From the NCBI GenBank assembly GCA_043820105.1, contig JBDREC010000103.1:59280-123279 (forward strand): DNA of 64,000 nt, read 5' to 3'. This DNA comes from JBDREC01 sp043820105 [NCBI: Pseudomonadota bacterium] (GTDB taxonomy: Bacteria > Bdellovibrionota_F > JAHFAK01). Each line of letters starts with the position of its first letter. Position 1 is the first letter of the stretch. The position numbers were made by a program, and so were the translations under genes. The notes beneath the pieces were generated by a model. The model was not told the DNA's origin and made no database searches. It saw nothing but the letters and a program-made list of their open reading frames with translations. This document shows, in pieces, positions 42,028-51,112 of this stretch.

Positions 42028-42864
42028 TTACTTAGCCTCATAACACTTTTGATAAACAACATTAATATCTACCCAGATATTCCCAACACTACAAACATCC
42101 CTTTTATCAATCTCCTGATGGGAAATATAATCATGCATAAGGTAGCAAAAGGACAGCCTGGAAAGCGGATGCTTTTTGGTTATAATTTTATAATCATTCC
42201 ATTCTATGTTACTGCCCAATAGTCCTTCATCCTTTATTCGAGCCCAGGTTTGCTCATCCTTATCAAGCGTAGGAATCGTTTTGGCGGTAACTAAAAAATT
42301 ATCAGAATCGTCGCGATAAAGCAGATGATTTTCCCTTAACATATAATCAATGCTAATATCTATTTCATAATCTTCCAGCCAGTCCTTTTTATCTTGAATT
42401 CTTTTGTTTAGTTTTTTTATAAGATCTTTTTGCTCTTTTATTAAAGCAGTTTCAATTTCCATTAGTTTTTTATTAAGCTCTTTTAAAAATAATATTTCTT
42501 TTTTCGAAAACTGGTGTGGCTTATCTATAAGCTTCATATCATTTTTAAGCTCTTTCCAGGTCATTTCAGGCTTGTGCCAGAAATACATAAAGGGCATTCT
42601 GTATTGTTTGATACTATCCAATAGGCAGCGACGGTCTTTTTTGTTGAGAAAGCATATCCCGTCAATAATTTTTACAGCATCCTCATTTATGTCCAACTTA
42701 ACAGTAAAGCCTTCATCAACCTTTTTTCTAAAGATCTTTAGTCTGGGAGACAGCTCATATTCCTTACCTGGCTGCGTAAGGTGCAGATTGACATTGACTC
42801 CAAACTTATGATTTTCTGGGCCTATAATAATAAATTTTAAGTTCTTGTTTTTTGCTTTGTTCAT
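42028..42864 (-). CDS. Hypothetical protein, helical with charged middle
   Basis: The ATG at 42864 has GGTG six bases upstream. The 278-residue protein has an N-terminal beta-rich part (LKFIIIGPENHKFGVNVNLH), a Trp/Phe-rich middle (RMPFMYFWHKPEMTWKELKN), a coiled-coil region (about 120-165) and a C-terminal block with Cys residues. No family is recognised. It lies downstream of the 42897 gene on the same strand, about 30 bases apart, so the two are probably co-transcribed. Confidence 0.55.
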   Translation of the reverse strand: MNKAKNKNLKFIIIGPENHKFGVNVNLHLTQPGKEYELSPRLKIFRKKVDEGFTVKLDINEDAVKIIDGICFLNKKDRRCLLDSIKQYRMPFMYFWHKPEMTWKELKNDMKLIDKPHQFSKKEILFLKELNKKLMEIETALIKEQKDLIKKLNKRIQDKKDWLEDYEIDISIDYMLRENHLLYRDDSDNFLVTAKTIPTLDKDEQTWARIKDEGLLGSNIEWNDYKIITKKHPLSRLSFCYLMHDYISHQEIDKRDVCSVGNIWVDINVVYQKCYEAK

Positions 42865-42896
42865 TTTAATCACCATAAAATAATTTCAATTCATTA

Positions 42897-43436
42897 CTAT
42901 AAAACCACCGGCAAAAAACATGCAAAATTCTCCACCTTATCCATATTTAAAACCTTCTTGCCAGGAACTATTTTCGCAGCAGTGAAGCCTTTATCCAGGC
43001 CACCTGACAAACAAAGAAAATTTTCCTTTGTGAAATGCTTATTGATCCAGTCAAGAAAGGCTTTAAAAGTGTGTTCCTTGAATAATTCTTGCCTTGAGGT
43101 ATAATATCTCTTATGTTCAGGAGTACATTGATCGCAGTAATATTCACCTATGCTGCTTCTTTTTTCATGGATATCAAAATCCATTATTATATCCCAAAAA
43201 ATATTATCATGATAAACTCTGACTTCAAACCCTCCAGATTTGCTGACCTGAACAGTAATTTTGGGAGTGATACCATGCAATTTAAAAAGAAAATAATTCC
43301 ATCGCTGCCTAAAGATTATTGGCTGATATTTAAAATTATGCCGATTTTCCTTAAGCCAACTTACAAAGGTTCTTTGCATATAATATTTTCTCAAGGGATT
43401 CCTCAAATATTTAAAAAATAATTTTAAAAACTCCAT
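42897..43436 (-). CDS. Hypothetical protein
   Basis: The start is uncertain: ATG 43436 coincides with a possible -10, and ATG 43379 is an alternative with a weak GAGAA site. The product (about 160-180 residues) has a basic helical N-terminus (LKLFFKYLRNPLRKYYMQRT), a middle with a C-x2-C pair (EYYCDQCTPEH) and an aromatic-rich C-terminus. The cysteine pair could bind a metal with distant ligands. No family is recognised. It is divergent from the DnaA-like gene and shares its intergenic region with copies of the 32-bp motif. Confidence 0.5.
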   Translation of the reverse strand: MEFLKLFFKYLRNPLRKYYMQRTFVSWLKENRHNFKYQPIIFRQRWNYFLFKLHGITPKITVQVSKSGGFEVRVYHDNIFWDIIMDFDIHEKRSSIGEYYCDQCTPEHKRYYTSRQELFKEHTFKAFLDWINKHFTKENFLCLSGGLDKGFTAAKIVPGKKVLNMDKVENFACFLPVVL

Positions 43437-43463
43437 AACATAGAACAGTGACAATTAAGGTCA
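43432..43463 (-). promoter_or_regulatory. Weak copy of the 32-bp regulon promoter
   Basis: On the minus strand: TGACC-TTAAT-TGTCAC, six bases, ATGTTATGGA. The palindrome is the best in the set (GTGAC-N7-GTCAC), but the -10 (TATGGA) is poor, so this may be an operator rather than a promoter. Confidence 0.45.
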
Positions 43464-43531
43464 CTTTCGTATATACCATTATTATAACATATACTCTGGT
43501 CATTAAGAATCCTGTGTTTTATTAAGTAAAT

Positions 43532-43563
43532 TGACCTAAGCTGACACAAAGGCATGCTAGACT
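43532..43563 (+). promoter_or_regulatory. 32-bp regulon promoter for the DnaA-like gene
   Basis: TGACC-TAAGC-TGACAC, six bases, ATGCTAGACT: extended -10 TGC-TAGACT, the same -10 as the small HTH gene promoter. It is about 30 bases upstream of the coding start, which has AGGAGA. Confidence 0.65.
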
Positions 43564-43594
43564 TTTTGCCTTTATTTTATCAGGAGATTCATGC

Positions 43595-44350
43595 ATGGAA
43601 TTAAAAATGCCAGGAATACTTAGTCATTATAGGTTGAATAAAGCATACACCTTTGAAAATTATATCTGTTCAGCTAAGAATAAGTATGCTGTAAAGCTAT
43701 TAGAATCTTCTGTTGCAGATTCAAAAAGTAAATTCAATCCTTTATATATTTATGGTGAAACAGGTTCAGGAAAAACCCATCTTTTACATGCAACAGCCAA
43801 TAATATGTTAATCTTAAACCCAAAGCTAAAAATAGTCTTTATTAATGCAGAAGACTATATGAATCATTTTATTGCCGCTATCAGGTATGATGAAAAGCAT
43901 AAATTTAGAGCATTTTTTGAAAACAGGATAGATGCGCTCTTTATAGATGATATTCATTATATTAGCTCCATGGAAGGTACCCAAGAAGAGCTTTATTCTA
44001 TTTTTAACAGTTTGCTTGAAAAGCAAAAGAAAATTATTGTTTCCTCTTATTATCCACCAGAACTGTCACAAGGCTACAATGAACAGCTAAGTTCAATCAT
44101 GCAGGGTAGTGTTGCTGCAGAAATATTTGCTCCCAATAAAATAAATCTAAGAAAAATTATAAAACATAAGGCCAAGGTCATGGAGTTGATCTTGTCAGCT
44201 GAGATGATAGAGGTAATTATTAGAGAAACAAAAGGGAATATGAAAAGACTCAATGCATTTTTAGATACTTTTGATAATTATCTTTATAGAAAAGAAAAAG
44301 ATCCTGATTTGGAAGCTGTTAGAGGGGTTTTGGAGTATGGGGAGTGGTGA
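43595..44350 (+). CDS. DnaA-like AAA+ ATPase lacking the DNA-binding domain (Hda-like)
   Basis: The 251-residue protein is the AAA+ module of DnaA: YTFENYICSAKNKYAVKLLE, Walker A LYIYGETGSGKTHLLHATAN (about 49-68), Walker B ALFIDDIHYISSMEGTQEEL (about 113-132), then the lid helices. It ends before the origin-binding domain IV and has no N-terminal domain I. E. coli Hda has this layout and inactivates DnaA-ATP with the sliding clamp, but no clamp-binding motif (QL(S/D)LPL) is visible at the N-terminus (MELKMPGILSHYRLNKAYTF). It may be an Hda-like regulator or the loader of the cluster. An alternative ATG at 43591 is out of frame. Confidence 0.8.
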   Translation: MELKMPGILSHYRLNKAYTFENYICSAKNKYAVKLLESSVADSKSKFNPLYIYGETGSGKTHLLHATANNMLILNPKLKIVFINAEDYMNHFIAAIRYDEKHKFRAFFENRIDALFIDDIHYISSMEGTQEELYSIFNSLLEKQKKIIVSSYYPPELSQGYNEQLSSIMQGSVAAEIFAPNKINLRKIIKHKAKVMELILSAEMIEVIIRETKGNMKRLNAFLDTFDNYLYRKEKDPDLEAVRGVLEYGEW

Positions 44351-44648
44351 CGGGTATTTTTATCTATTAGGTTTTATATTACAGAACATTCACTGACTGT
44401 TAGGTGAACTCGTGACTAGTGCATATAATTAATTGAAAAAATATGATTAAAATCTCCTTGGGGAGGAGTCTGCTGTTTTCTCCTTATGTCGAAATTTCAG
44501 AATGATAAGAAATAAATTGATTTTTTATGTTATCTGTTTATCTTTAACCGTATTTAACCCAATATGGCTTGATTTAGCCCATTAAATACTTCTAAGTAAT
44601 TGTATTGAAAACTCTTATGGGCAACCTAAGTAGTGATGGAGACTAAAA
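44351..44648. other. Gene-free spacer before the defence operon
   Basis: About 300 bases with no gene or clear operator. It contains the likely promoter region of the methylase operon, but I cannot pick a convincing -35/-10 pair. Confidence 0.35.
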
Positions 44649-44837
44649 ATGGAAGACAGATGGTTATCAGTAGATGAAATCGGAGATTATCTCGGTGTAA
44701 AACGGGATACAATTTATAACTGGATAAATGAAAAATCGATGCCTGCCCATAAAGTTGGCCGTCTTTGGAAATTTAAAAAGGACGAAGTGGATGAATGGGT
44801 AAGAAATGGCGGATCTTCTAAAACAAAGGAACAATAA
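44649..44837 (+). CDS. Excisionase-type (MerR-like) HTH DNA-binding protein
   Basis: The 62-residue protein (MEDRWLSVDEIGDYLGVKRD…YNWINEKSMPAHKVGRLWKF) is a classic HTH_17/excisionase-family domain. Such proteins regulate or accompany restriction-modification operons. It lies three bases before the methylase gene and is probably its transcriptional regulator. GGAG precedes the ATG. Confidence 0.85.
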   Translation: MEDRWLSVDEIGDYLGVKRDTIYNWINEKSMPAHKVGRLWKFKKDEVDEWVRNGGSSKTKEQ

Positions 44838-44839
44838 GA

Positions 44840-47569
44840 ATGAATACAAAAGAAATAATCGATAAAATTTTTAAAGACCCTAAAACAAAATATGAGCTCA
44901 CTGAATTTGACAATCTTGGGAAACGATTACACGAAATAATTGAAATTTATCCTAAGGTAACAGATTCTGGCCGTGACGCAGGAAAAACCAAATATTTTAT
45001 GAAAAGCTTTGTCCCCTTCTATTCAGGGAAAGAAGAAGTTCAAGTCTTTGATGAAACAGGTAAATCAAATCCAGAAGAGATTGTAAGACAGTTATGGGTT
45101 TATAAGCTCCTTCACAATTATGAATATAAGACTGAAGAGATTGAATTGGAGAAGAGTGTTCATTTTGGAACGGAAGTAAATACAAAAGCAGCAGATATTG
45201 TTGTTTATACAGACGCTACAAAACAGACACCTAAAATCATAATAGAAGTTAAAAAACCAAAACGTAAAGATGGGATTGAACAGCTTAAAAGTTATCTCAA
45301 TGCTGAAGGCTCACCTGTTGGTGTTTGGTCAAATGGCAGTGACAGCATCATTCTTTTCCGACCATACCCTGCGAACTTTGATGATACCCTAGTCGACATT
45401 CCGATGAGAGGGCAAGAACCGAAGGATGTTCTTGAAGTAAAAAAAACACTTTCACAATTAAAAAAGAGCTTTAATTTTAAAAAGATTATTCAGGATCTTG
45501 AAGAACTGGTGCTGGCCGATAGCGGTAAAGATGAATTTAATGAGATTTTTAAAATTATCTTTGCAAAAATATGGGATGAAAAAGAGGCTCTTGAAAATCG
45601 TAGCAACCAGGAGACTCATTTTAGTAAAGCACTTGATCCTGAAATCACCTATGAACGAATAAACAATCTTTTTAAGAAGGCTTGCGAAGAGTGGCCAGGT
45701 ATTTTTAAAGAGGGCGAAGATATTGAACTAACTAAAAAGCATCTTCAAATATGCATTGGGCCTATTGAAGGAGTGCGATTAATGGGTTCAAATCTTAGAA
45801 TCATGGATGATGCCTTTGAATATCTTTTACCTACTGAAGCAAAAAAGAAAAAAGGTCAGTTTTTTACACCACGTCATGTTATTGAAATGTGTGTTCGCAT
45901 GCTAAATCCTAAAAAGAAAGAATTTGTCATGGATCCATCCTGCGGTTCTGCTGGATTCCTTCTGCATGCTATGGACTGGGCTTATCCTACTAATAACAAT
46001 GAAAGCAGAGAACTTCGTAAACATCGGTATGCATCAAAATATCTTTGGGGTATCGATTTTGAAGAGCGGGCTGCAAAAACTTCCCGTGCATTGATGCTAA
46101 TAGCAGGTGATGGGCATACTAATATATTTGGTCCAGATGTGAGCAGTCTTGATCCTAAAAGTTGGTATGAAACAAAATCAGGTCAAAGTTTGATGAGCAA
46201 ACTTATGGAAGCAAAACTATTAAAAAATAAGCCAACCCATGAGGATGAGCCGAATGTGTTAAAAGATGATGATCTAGCCTGGAAATACTTTGATGAGCTT
46301 CAGTTTGATGTAGTTCTTGCCAATCCTCCCTTTGCTGGTGAGATGAAAGACAAGAAAATGCTTGCTCATTACGATCTTGCAAAACCAGCGCTTAAGAGGG
46401 CAAAAGATAAAGCGGCAAAAGAAGAGCGTGATGTTCTCTTTATAGAACGAATCCTGAAATTCCTCAAACCCGGTGGACGCGCTGCAATTGTTTTACCACA
46501 AGGCAAGTTTAACAATTCATCTCTTGCTTTTATCCGTGAATGGATACTTCGTAAAGCACGACTTCTTGCTGTCGTTGGTTTGCATCCCAACAGTTTTAAA
46601 CCTCATACAGGCACAAAAACATCTGTTCTTTTTGTTCAAAAGTACACTCAAACAGAACTTGATAATATTGAATTGGTAAAACAGAAAGCTGCAAAAGCCT
46701 GCCCTGACTATGAAATGCAGATTAAAGAACTTCTAAATACTTTTAAAGGTGAGCTCGATGTTCCTGAAGAAAATCTTTCCGAAGAGATTGCAGAGCTTCT
46801 ATTTGAAGCCTTCGGAGAAGCTGAGAGAGAATCAGTTGATGATACTGAAATTAATGAAATTGATGAGGAAGCTGAGGATAGTATAGAGCTTGAAGATAGT
46901 ATTGCTCAAGCCGAAGAGAAAATTTCAGATTTAAGAAATGAACTACTCAAAGAAAAAAATAAACTTGAAAATCTTGCTTCAGATATTGAAGCTCTTGAAA
47001 TAAAAGCAAGACAAGAAATGAACATTATCATTGAAAATTGGACAGGTACAAAAAAAGATCTTAAGGTAAAATTAAAACCTCTTAAGGAGAAACTAACTTC
47101 TGATAAAAAAGCTCTTAAAGAAATACAAAAAGAACAGACCAAAAAGATTAAAGCTTCCATTAAGTCACTTGAAAAAGCAATCCCTGATGCTGAGTTTGAG
47201 TTGAAAAAGCTTACTAACAAAGGCAAGCTTGAACTACTGTTAGCTGATGATGATTTGATGGCAACACTAAATAATCGTTGGATTAATGCAAAAGTGGCCC
47301 AAAAATTGGACTATCCGATTTTTATGGCTGTCTCTGAACGGAGTGGCAAAAATAACTCTGGTGATTATGAATATCTAAAAAGTGAGGATGGAAACATGGT
47401 TGAATACGATGATGGGCAACCAGTCATCGATCAGGATTTAGTAAACTTCGATTTAGGATCTGATGATCTGGTTAATGCAGCTTCTCTTCCCGAAGACAAG
47501 CGCTGTATTGCTGAGGCTTTTGTACAGTTTGCCCAAAAACACGAATTTGATTTTTGGAGGGAGGACTGA
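44840..47569 (+). CDS. Type I-like N6-adenine DNA methylase with HSDR_N nuclease-like domain
   Basis: The 909-residue protein has an N-terminal HSDR_N-like region (about 60-170) with ADIVVYTD…IIIEVKKPKRKDG, matching the D…E-x-K core. It is followed by an HsdM helical region and a methylase domain with motif I VMDPSCGSAGFLLHAM (about 363-378) and motif IV VVLANPPFAGEM (about 490-501, NPPF). A C-terminal coiled coil lies at about 680-790. It modifies adenine in the site chosen by the HsdS subunit encoded next. No HsdR helicase gene follows; DndD- and HerA-type genes take that place. Its stop overlaps the hsdS start (TGATG). Confidence 0.9.
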   Translation: MNTKEIIDKIFKDPKTKYELTEFDNLGKRLHEIIEIYPKVTDSGRDAGKTKYFMKSFVPFYSGKEEVQVFDETGKSNPEEIVRQLWVYKLLHNYEYKTEEIELEKSVHFGTEVNTKAADIVVYTDATKQTPKIIIEVKKPKRKDGIEQLKSYLNAEGSPVGVWSNGSDSIILFRPYPANFDDTLVDIPMRGQEPKDVLEVKKTLSQLKKSFNFKKIIQDLEELVLADSGKDEFNEIFKIIFAKIWDEKEALENRSNQETHFSKALDPEITYERINNLFKKACEEWPGIFKEGEDIELTKKHLQICIGPIEGVRLMGSNLRIMDDAFEYLLPTEAKKKKGQFFTPRHVIEMCVRMLNPKKKEFVMDPSCGSAGFLLHAMDWAYPTNNNESRELRKHRYASKYLWGIDFEERAAKTSRALMLIAGDGHTNIFGPDVSSLDPKSWYETKSGQSLMSKLMEAKLLKNKPTHEDEPNVLKDDDLAWKYFDELQFDVVLANPPFAGEMKDKKMLAHYDLAKPALKRAKDKAAKEERDVLFIERILKFLKPGGRAAIVLPQGKFNNSSLAFIREWILRKARLLAVVGLHPNSFKPHTGTKTSVLFVQKYTQTELDNIELVKQKAAKACPDYEMQIKELLNTFKGELDVPEENLSEEIAELLFEAFGEAERESVDDTEINEIDEEAEDSIELEDSIAQAEEKISDLRNELLKEKNKLENLASDIEALEIKARQEMNIIIENWTGTKKDLKVKLKPLKEKLTSDKKALKEIQKEQTKKIKASIKSLEKAIPDAEFELKKLTNKGKLELLLADDDLMATLNNRWINAKVAQKLDYPIFMAVSERSGKNNSGDYEYLKSEDGNMVEYDDGQPVIDQDLVNFDLGSDDLVNAASLPEDKRCIAEAFVQFAQKHEFDFWRED

Positions 47570-48936
47570 TGGCTGTTTGGAGTAAGATAACATCTGGTAA
47601 GCTGGAAAACTTTTTTGATTGTTCACCTGAGTTTTATCAACCAAAATATTTAAAGTTATCTAAAAAGCTTCGTTCATTACCATTGTTGCCTGTAGGAAAG
47701 TTGGCTTATATTACTGATGGAGAACATGGTAGTCCACAATGGGATAATAGTTCTAATATTAAATATGTTACAGCTGAGTATATTGGTTCCAATGTCATCA
47801 AAAATGGTAAAATGAAAACAATATCTATTGTTCAGGATAAACGCAATGCAAGAGCGAGGTTGCAGAAAAATGATGTGCTTGTTTATTCAGTTGGTGCTTA
47901 CGCTGGATTAACAGCCAAAGCAGAACCTCACTTATTTCCCGCAAATATTCCAAGATCTGTCGCAATCATTAGATTGAATAATATGGAGCTAGTTCTTCCT
48001 GGTTTTTTAAGTATATTTCTCAATTGTAAATATGGTACTTTCCAGAGCATACGTTTTCGTGCAGGAAATTCGCAACCTGTACTTGCTCTAGAAAAAATAA
48101 AACAGTTTGAGATACCATTGCTTGATATTAAGTTTCAAAATGAAATTGATAATCTATATGACTATGCGTATGAAAAAAGAATGACCTCCAAATCCCTATA
48201 CTCCCAAGCACAGGAACTTCTGGAAAAAGAGCTGGGGCTAGATAAGCTAGTTCTGGAAAAAACAAAAAGCTATGAAACAAGTTTTAGTGAAGTTGTGGAT
48301 GGTGGACGGATAGATGCGGATTATTTTCAAGTTCAATATCTACAAATAAAAAATCAGATTATGAATTACTCAAAGGGCTATATTCCATTGCTAAAAACTG
48401 TTGATGTTCTGGCACCAAATGTTGATCCACATAAAACACCTAATTCTAGATTCCAGTATGTTGAATTATCAAATATCAATTCTTCATTAGGTATGATTGA
48501 TGGTTCAAAGTCATTGTTAGGGAAAGATACTCCATCTCGTGCTAGAAGGAAAGTTGAGACAGGAGACATTCTAGCATCATCAGTAGTTGGATCTGTTGAA
48601 AAAGCAGGTATTGTTGATGAAACAAAGAACGAAGGGCTTGCTTCAACTGGATTTTTTCATTTCAGAACAAAAGGACCTATCGTTGAATACTTACTGATTT
48701 TGATAAGATCCTTAATTGTCAAAATGCAATTACAACAAGAATCGACAGGTGGTATTTTAAGTGCGGTATCCGAAACAAAATTAAAAAATCTTATAATTCC
48801 TGATTTTTCTCAGGAATTTCAGAATAAAATTGCTGAATTAATTAAAAAATCCCATAAGGCTAAGAAAGAATCCGAACAACTCCTCGAACAAGCAAAGCTT
48901 CGAGTAGAGGAACTGATAGAAGGAGTGGTACAATGA
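47569..48936 (+). CDS. Type I restriction specificity subunit (HsdS-like)
   Basis: The ATG at 47569 overlaps the methylase stop; the upstream frame start at 47554 is only the ribosome-binding site region (GGAGGGAGG). The 455-residue protein has two target-recognition domains (about 30-205 and 245-430), each followed by a coiled helix (LLEKELGLDKLVLEKTK and SHKAKKESEQLLEQAKLRV), the standard HsdS plan with central and distal conserved regions. It would give the DNA sequence specificity for the methylase. The final codons overlap the next small gene by four bases. Confidence 0.88.
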   Translation: MAVWSKITSGKLENFFDCSPEFYQPKYLKLSKKLRSLPLLPVGKLAYITDGEHGSPQWDNSSNIKYVTAEYIGSNVIKNGKMKTISIVQDKRNARARLQKNDVLVYSVGAYAGLTAKAEPHLFPANIPRSVAIIRLNNMELVLPGFLSIFLNCKYGTFQSIRFRAGNSQPVLALEKIKQFEIPLLDIKFQNEIDNLYDYAYEKRMTSKSLYSQAQELLEKELGLDKLVLEKTKSYETSFSEVVDGGRIDADYFQVQYLQIKNQIMNYSKGYIPLLKTVDVLAPNVDPHKTPNSRFQYVELSNINSSLGMIDGSKSLLGKDTPSRARRKVETGDILASSVVGSVEKAGIVDETKNEGLASTGFFHFRTKGPIVEYLLILIRSLIVKMQLQQESTGGILSAVSETKLKNLIIPDFSQEFQNKIAELIKKSHKAKKESEQLLEQAKLRVEELIEGVVQ

Positions 48937-49121
48937 AACTAAGTAATGAGGACATAAAACTTCTTAAAGAGCTTTGCTCCAAACATCAGGTAAGTTTTAC
49001 CAAAGTAATCAAACTTCTTGATACCGAACAGGAGTTCGAGTTTAAGGACCGTAGAACCGGTATCTATGATGCCTTACGTGATATTGTAAAAACCTCTTTT
49101 TCTGAGGAGGTGAGTCGATGA
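48933..49121 (+). CDS. Small protein of the methylase/DndD operon
   Basis: The 62-residue helical protein (MKLSNEDIKLLKELCSKHQV…RRTGIYDALRDIVK) overlaps hsdS by ATGA and the DndD-like gene by ATGA, so it is tightly coupled in the operon. I recall short proteins of this type beside DndD-like ATPases in modification systems, with unknown role. There is no metal or catalytic motif. Confidence 0.7.
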   Translation: MKLSNEDIKLLKELCSKHQVSFTKVIKLLDTEQEFEFKDRRTGIYDALRDIVKTSFSEEVSR

Positions 49122-51112
49122 AATTTCGTAAACTAACTATAGAAAACTACAAATCGTTTCAATATCCAACAGAGATATATTTTCCGGATGGAGAAAATGG
49201 TAAATCGATCTTTCTTGTGGGTGGTATGAATGGCGCTGGAAAAACATCAATAATGGAGAGTATTAATTTTTGCCTCTATGGAGGTAAAGTTGATGAAATA
49301 TACAGAGCAATAAACCGTAAAGAGATCGCCAAGGGCAACTCAGCGGTAAGCTTTGAATTGGTTGCTGAACTTGACGATCATTCGGAGCTTATTGTAAAAC
49401 GTTCCTGGAGTGCTGGAGTTATAGATAGTCCGAAATCTAAAGATCTTAATGAACGTTTAGTTGTTGTAAAAGATGGCAAAAGAGTATCAGTCCAAAACCA
49501 GCAAATGTGGCAGGATTTTATTCGAGCAACAATTCCTCCAGGTATTACACAGTTTTTCTTTTTTGATGGTGAAAAAATCCAGGAAATAGCCGCTGATGAC
49601 CACTCCGAGGTCAGGTTAAAATCATCTCTTGAAGCTGCTTTAGGCATTCAAAATATCAACCAACTCTCCAGTGATCTTCTCTATTTAAAACAGGAAGAGC
49701 GGAAAGGATTTATTGAAATATCTGATGAAGATTTGACCTACAAGGAGAGTGAACTTAAAAAAGAGAAGGCAAAACTTAGTAGACTTATCCGAGAACGTGA
49801 TGAAGTCAAAGAAGATTTAACAAGGTTTAAAGAACAGTATGAAGAGGCTAAGAAACGATTTCAGGCAACTTTTAATCGAGATCCTGAAAGTAAAGATTCC
49901 ATTCGTAAGCTTGAAAAAAGAAAAATTCAAACTTCAAATCGTTTGGGCCAACTTGAAAATGAGATTCGTTCTCTTTGTGAGAAAAGTCTTCCCTTCAGTC
50001 TTATTGGAGGGCTTTTTGATGGTATTCGTGAGCAAATTGAAAAAGAGCGAGAGTCATTGCAAGGAGAAGCCATTAAAGAACATGCGTCTGAGTTAGCAAA
50101 AAAGATAGTTCGCGTTGTTGAGGAGCCTGAACCGATCTATTCAGAGCATCTTTCAGAAGAGAAGATGCAGGAATTGGAAACTCGAATTTTCAAACTTCTG
50201 CGTGAAGGTAATAATAAAACAACTATAGATAAGATTCTTAACCTATCAGACCGTGATGCAGCTCGTATTTTACATATGATGGAAGAATTAGAAAACAGTG
50301 ATGTTTTTATGATTCAACCCCTAATAGAAGAAAAACAAGAACTGAGTATAGAGATTAAGAAAATTGAAGCATCATTAAATAGTGGTATCTCAACCGATAC
50401 AGAGCAGGAGCTTTTTCAGCAGCTACAGGTAGAGATGGAGAGTTGTTCTACTCAAATAGGGAGAAAAACGGAACAGTTGCGAATTATGGAAGAGGATATT
50501 CTTTTACTTGAAAAGAATATACGAGAGATTGAACAGGAAATAGAGAAACTCTATGAAAGGTACAACCTCTCAAAGGGAAAAACGGATTTTATTAACGAAT
50601 GTGATTCAATTGTAGGACTTCTAAGTCAGTTTATTGTTCGTATGCGTAAAAACAAAGTTCACCTCCTGCAGGAAAAAGCTTTTGAGATGTACAAACTACT
50701 TTCTTCAAGAAGTGGTCTTATTAAGGATATAATTATTGATGAAAAAAGCTACGAGGTTAGAATCTCTGATCGGAATGGTCACGAGATTAAAAAATCAAGT
50801 CTTTCTGCAGGGGAAAAAGAGGTTTTTGCTTTATCACTTCTCTGGGGGCTTTCACAAACCAGTCAGCTTAATCTTCCAATTATAATCGATACACCACTAT
50901 CCCGCCTTGATAGTGCACACAGAGATAATATTATTCGTAATTACTTTCCAAATGCTGGGAATCAAGTAATTATTTTATCTACTGATACTGAAATAGATAA
51001 AAATTATTATAAAATGTTAGAACCACATTTAAGTGGAGCTGCAAGTCTTGTTTTTAATCAACAGCAAGAACTCACAACAGTGGAAACTGGATATTTCTGG
51101 GAGGGCAAATAA
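49118..51112 (+). CDS. DndD-like SMC/Rad50-type ATPase
   Basis: The 664-residue protein has an ABC-type head split by a long coiled coil: Walker A VGGMNGAGKTSIMESINFCL (about 33-52), coiled coil at about 200-520, then the signature KKSSLSAGEKEVFALSLLWG (about 560-580) and Walker B LPIIIDTPLSRLDSAHRDNI (about 588-607). The D-loop and H-motif (VIILSTDTEI) are intact. The C-terminal pattern matches DndD, the ATPase of DNA phosphorothioation. The sulfur-transfer proteins DndA/DndC are absent, so it is used here with a methylase. Overlaps link it to the small gene and to the HerA-type gene. Confidence 0.85.
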   Translation: MKFRKLTIENYKSFQYPTEIYFPDGENGKSIFLVGGMNGAGKTSIMESINFCLYGGKVDEIYRAINRKEIAKGNSAVSFELVAELDDHSELIVKRSWSAGVIDSPKSKDLNERLVVVKDGKRVSVQNQQMWQDFIRATIPPGITQFFFFDGEKIQEIAADDHSEVRLKSSLEAALGIQNINQLSSDLLYLKQEERKGFIEISDEDLTYKESELKKEKAKLSRLIRERDEVKEDLTRFKEQYEEAKKRFQATFNRDPESKDSIRKLEKRKIQTSNRLGQLENEIRSLCEKSLPFSLIGGLFDGIREQIEKERESLQGEAIKEHASELAKKIVRVVEEPEPIYSEHLSEEKMQELETRIFKLLREGNNKTTIDKILNLSDRDAARILHMMEELENSDVFMIQPLIEEKQELSIEIKKIEASLNSGISTDTEQELFQQLQVEMESCSTQIGRKTEQLRIMEEDILLLEKNIREIEQEIEKLYERYNLSKGKTDFINECDSIVGLLSQFIVRMRKNKVHLLQEKAFEMYKLLSSRSGLIKDIIIDEKSYEVRISDRNGHEIKKSSLSAGEKEVFALSLLWGLSQTSQLNLPIIIDTPLSRLDSAHRDNIIRNYFPNAGNQVIILSTDTEIDKNYYKMLEPHLSGAASLVFNQQQELTTVETGYFWEGK

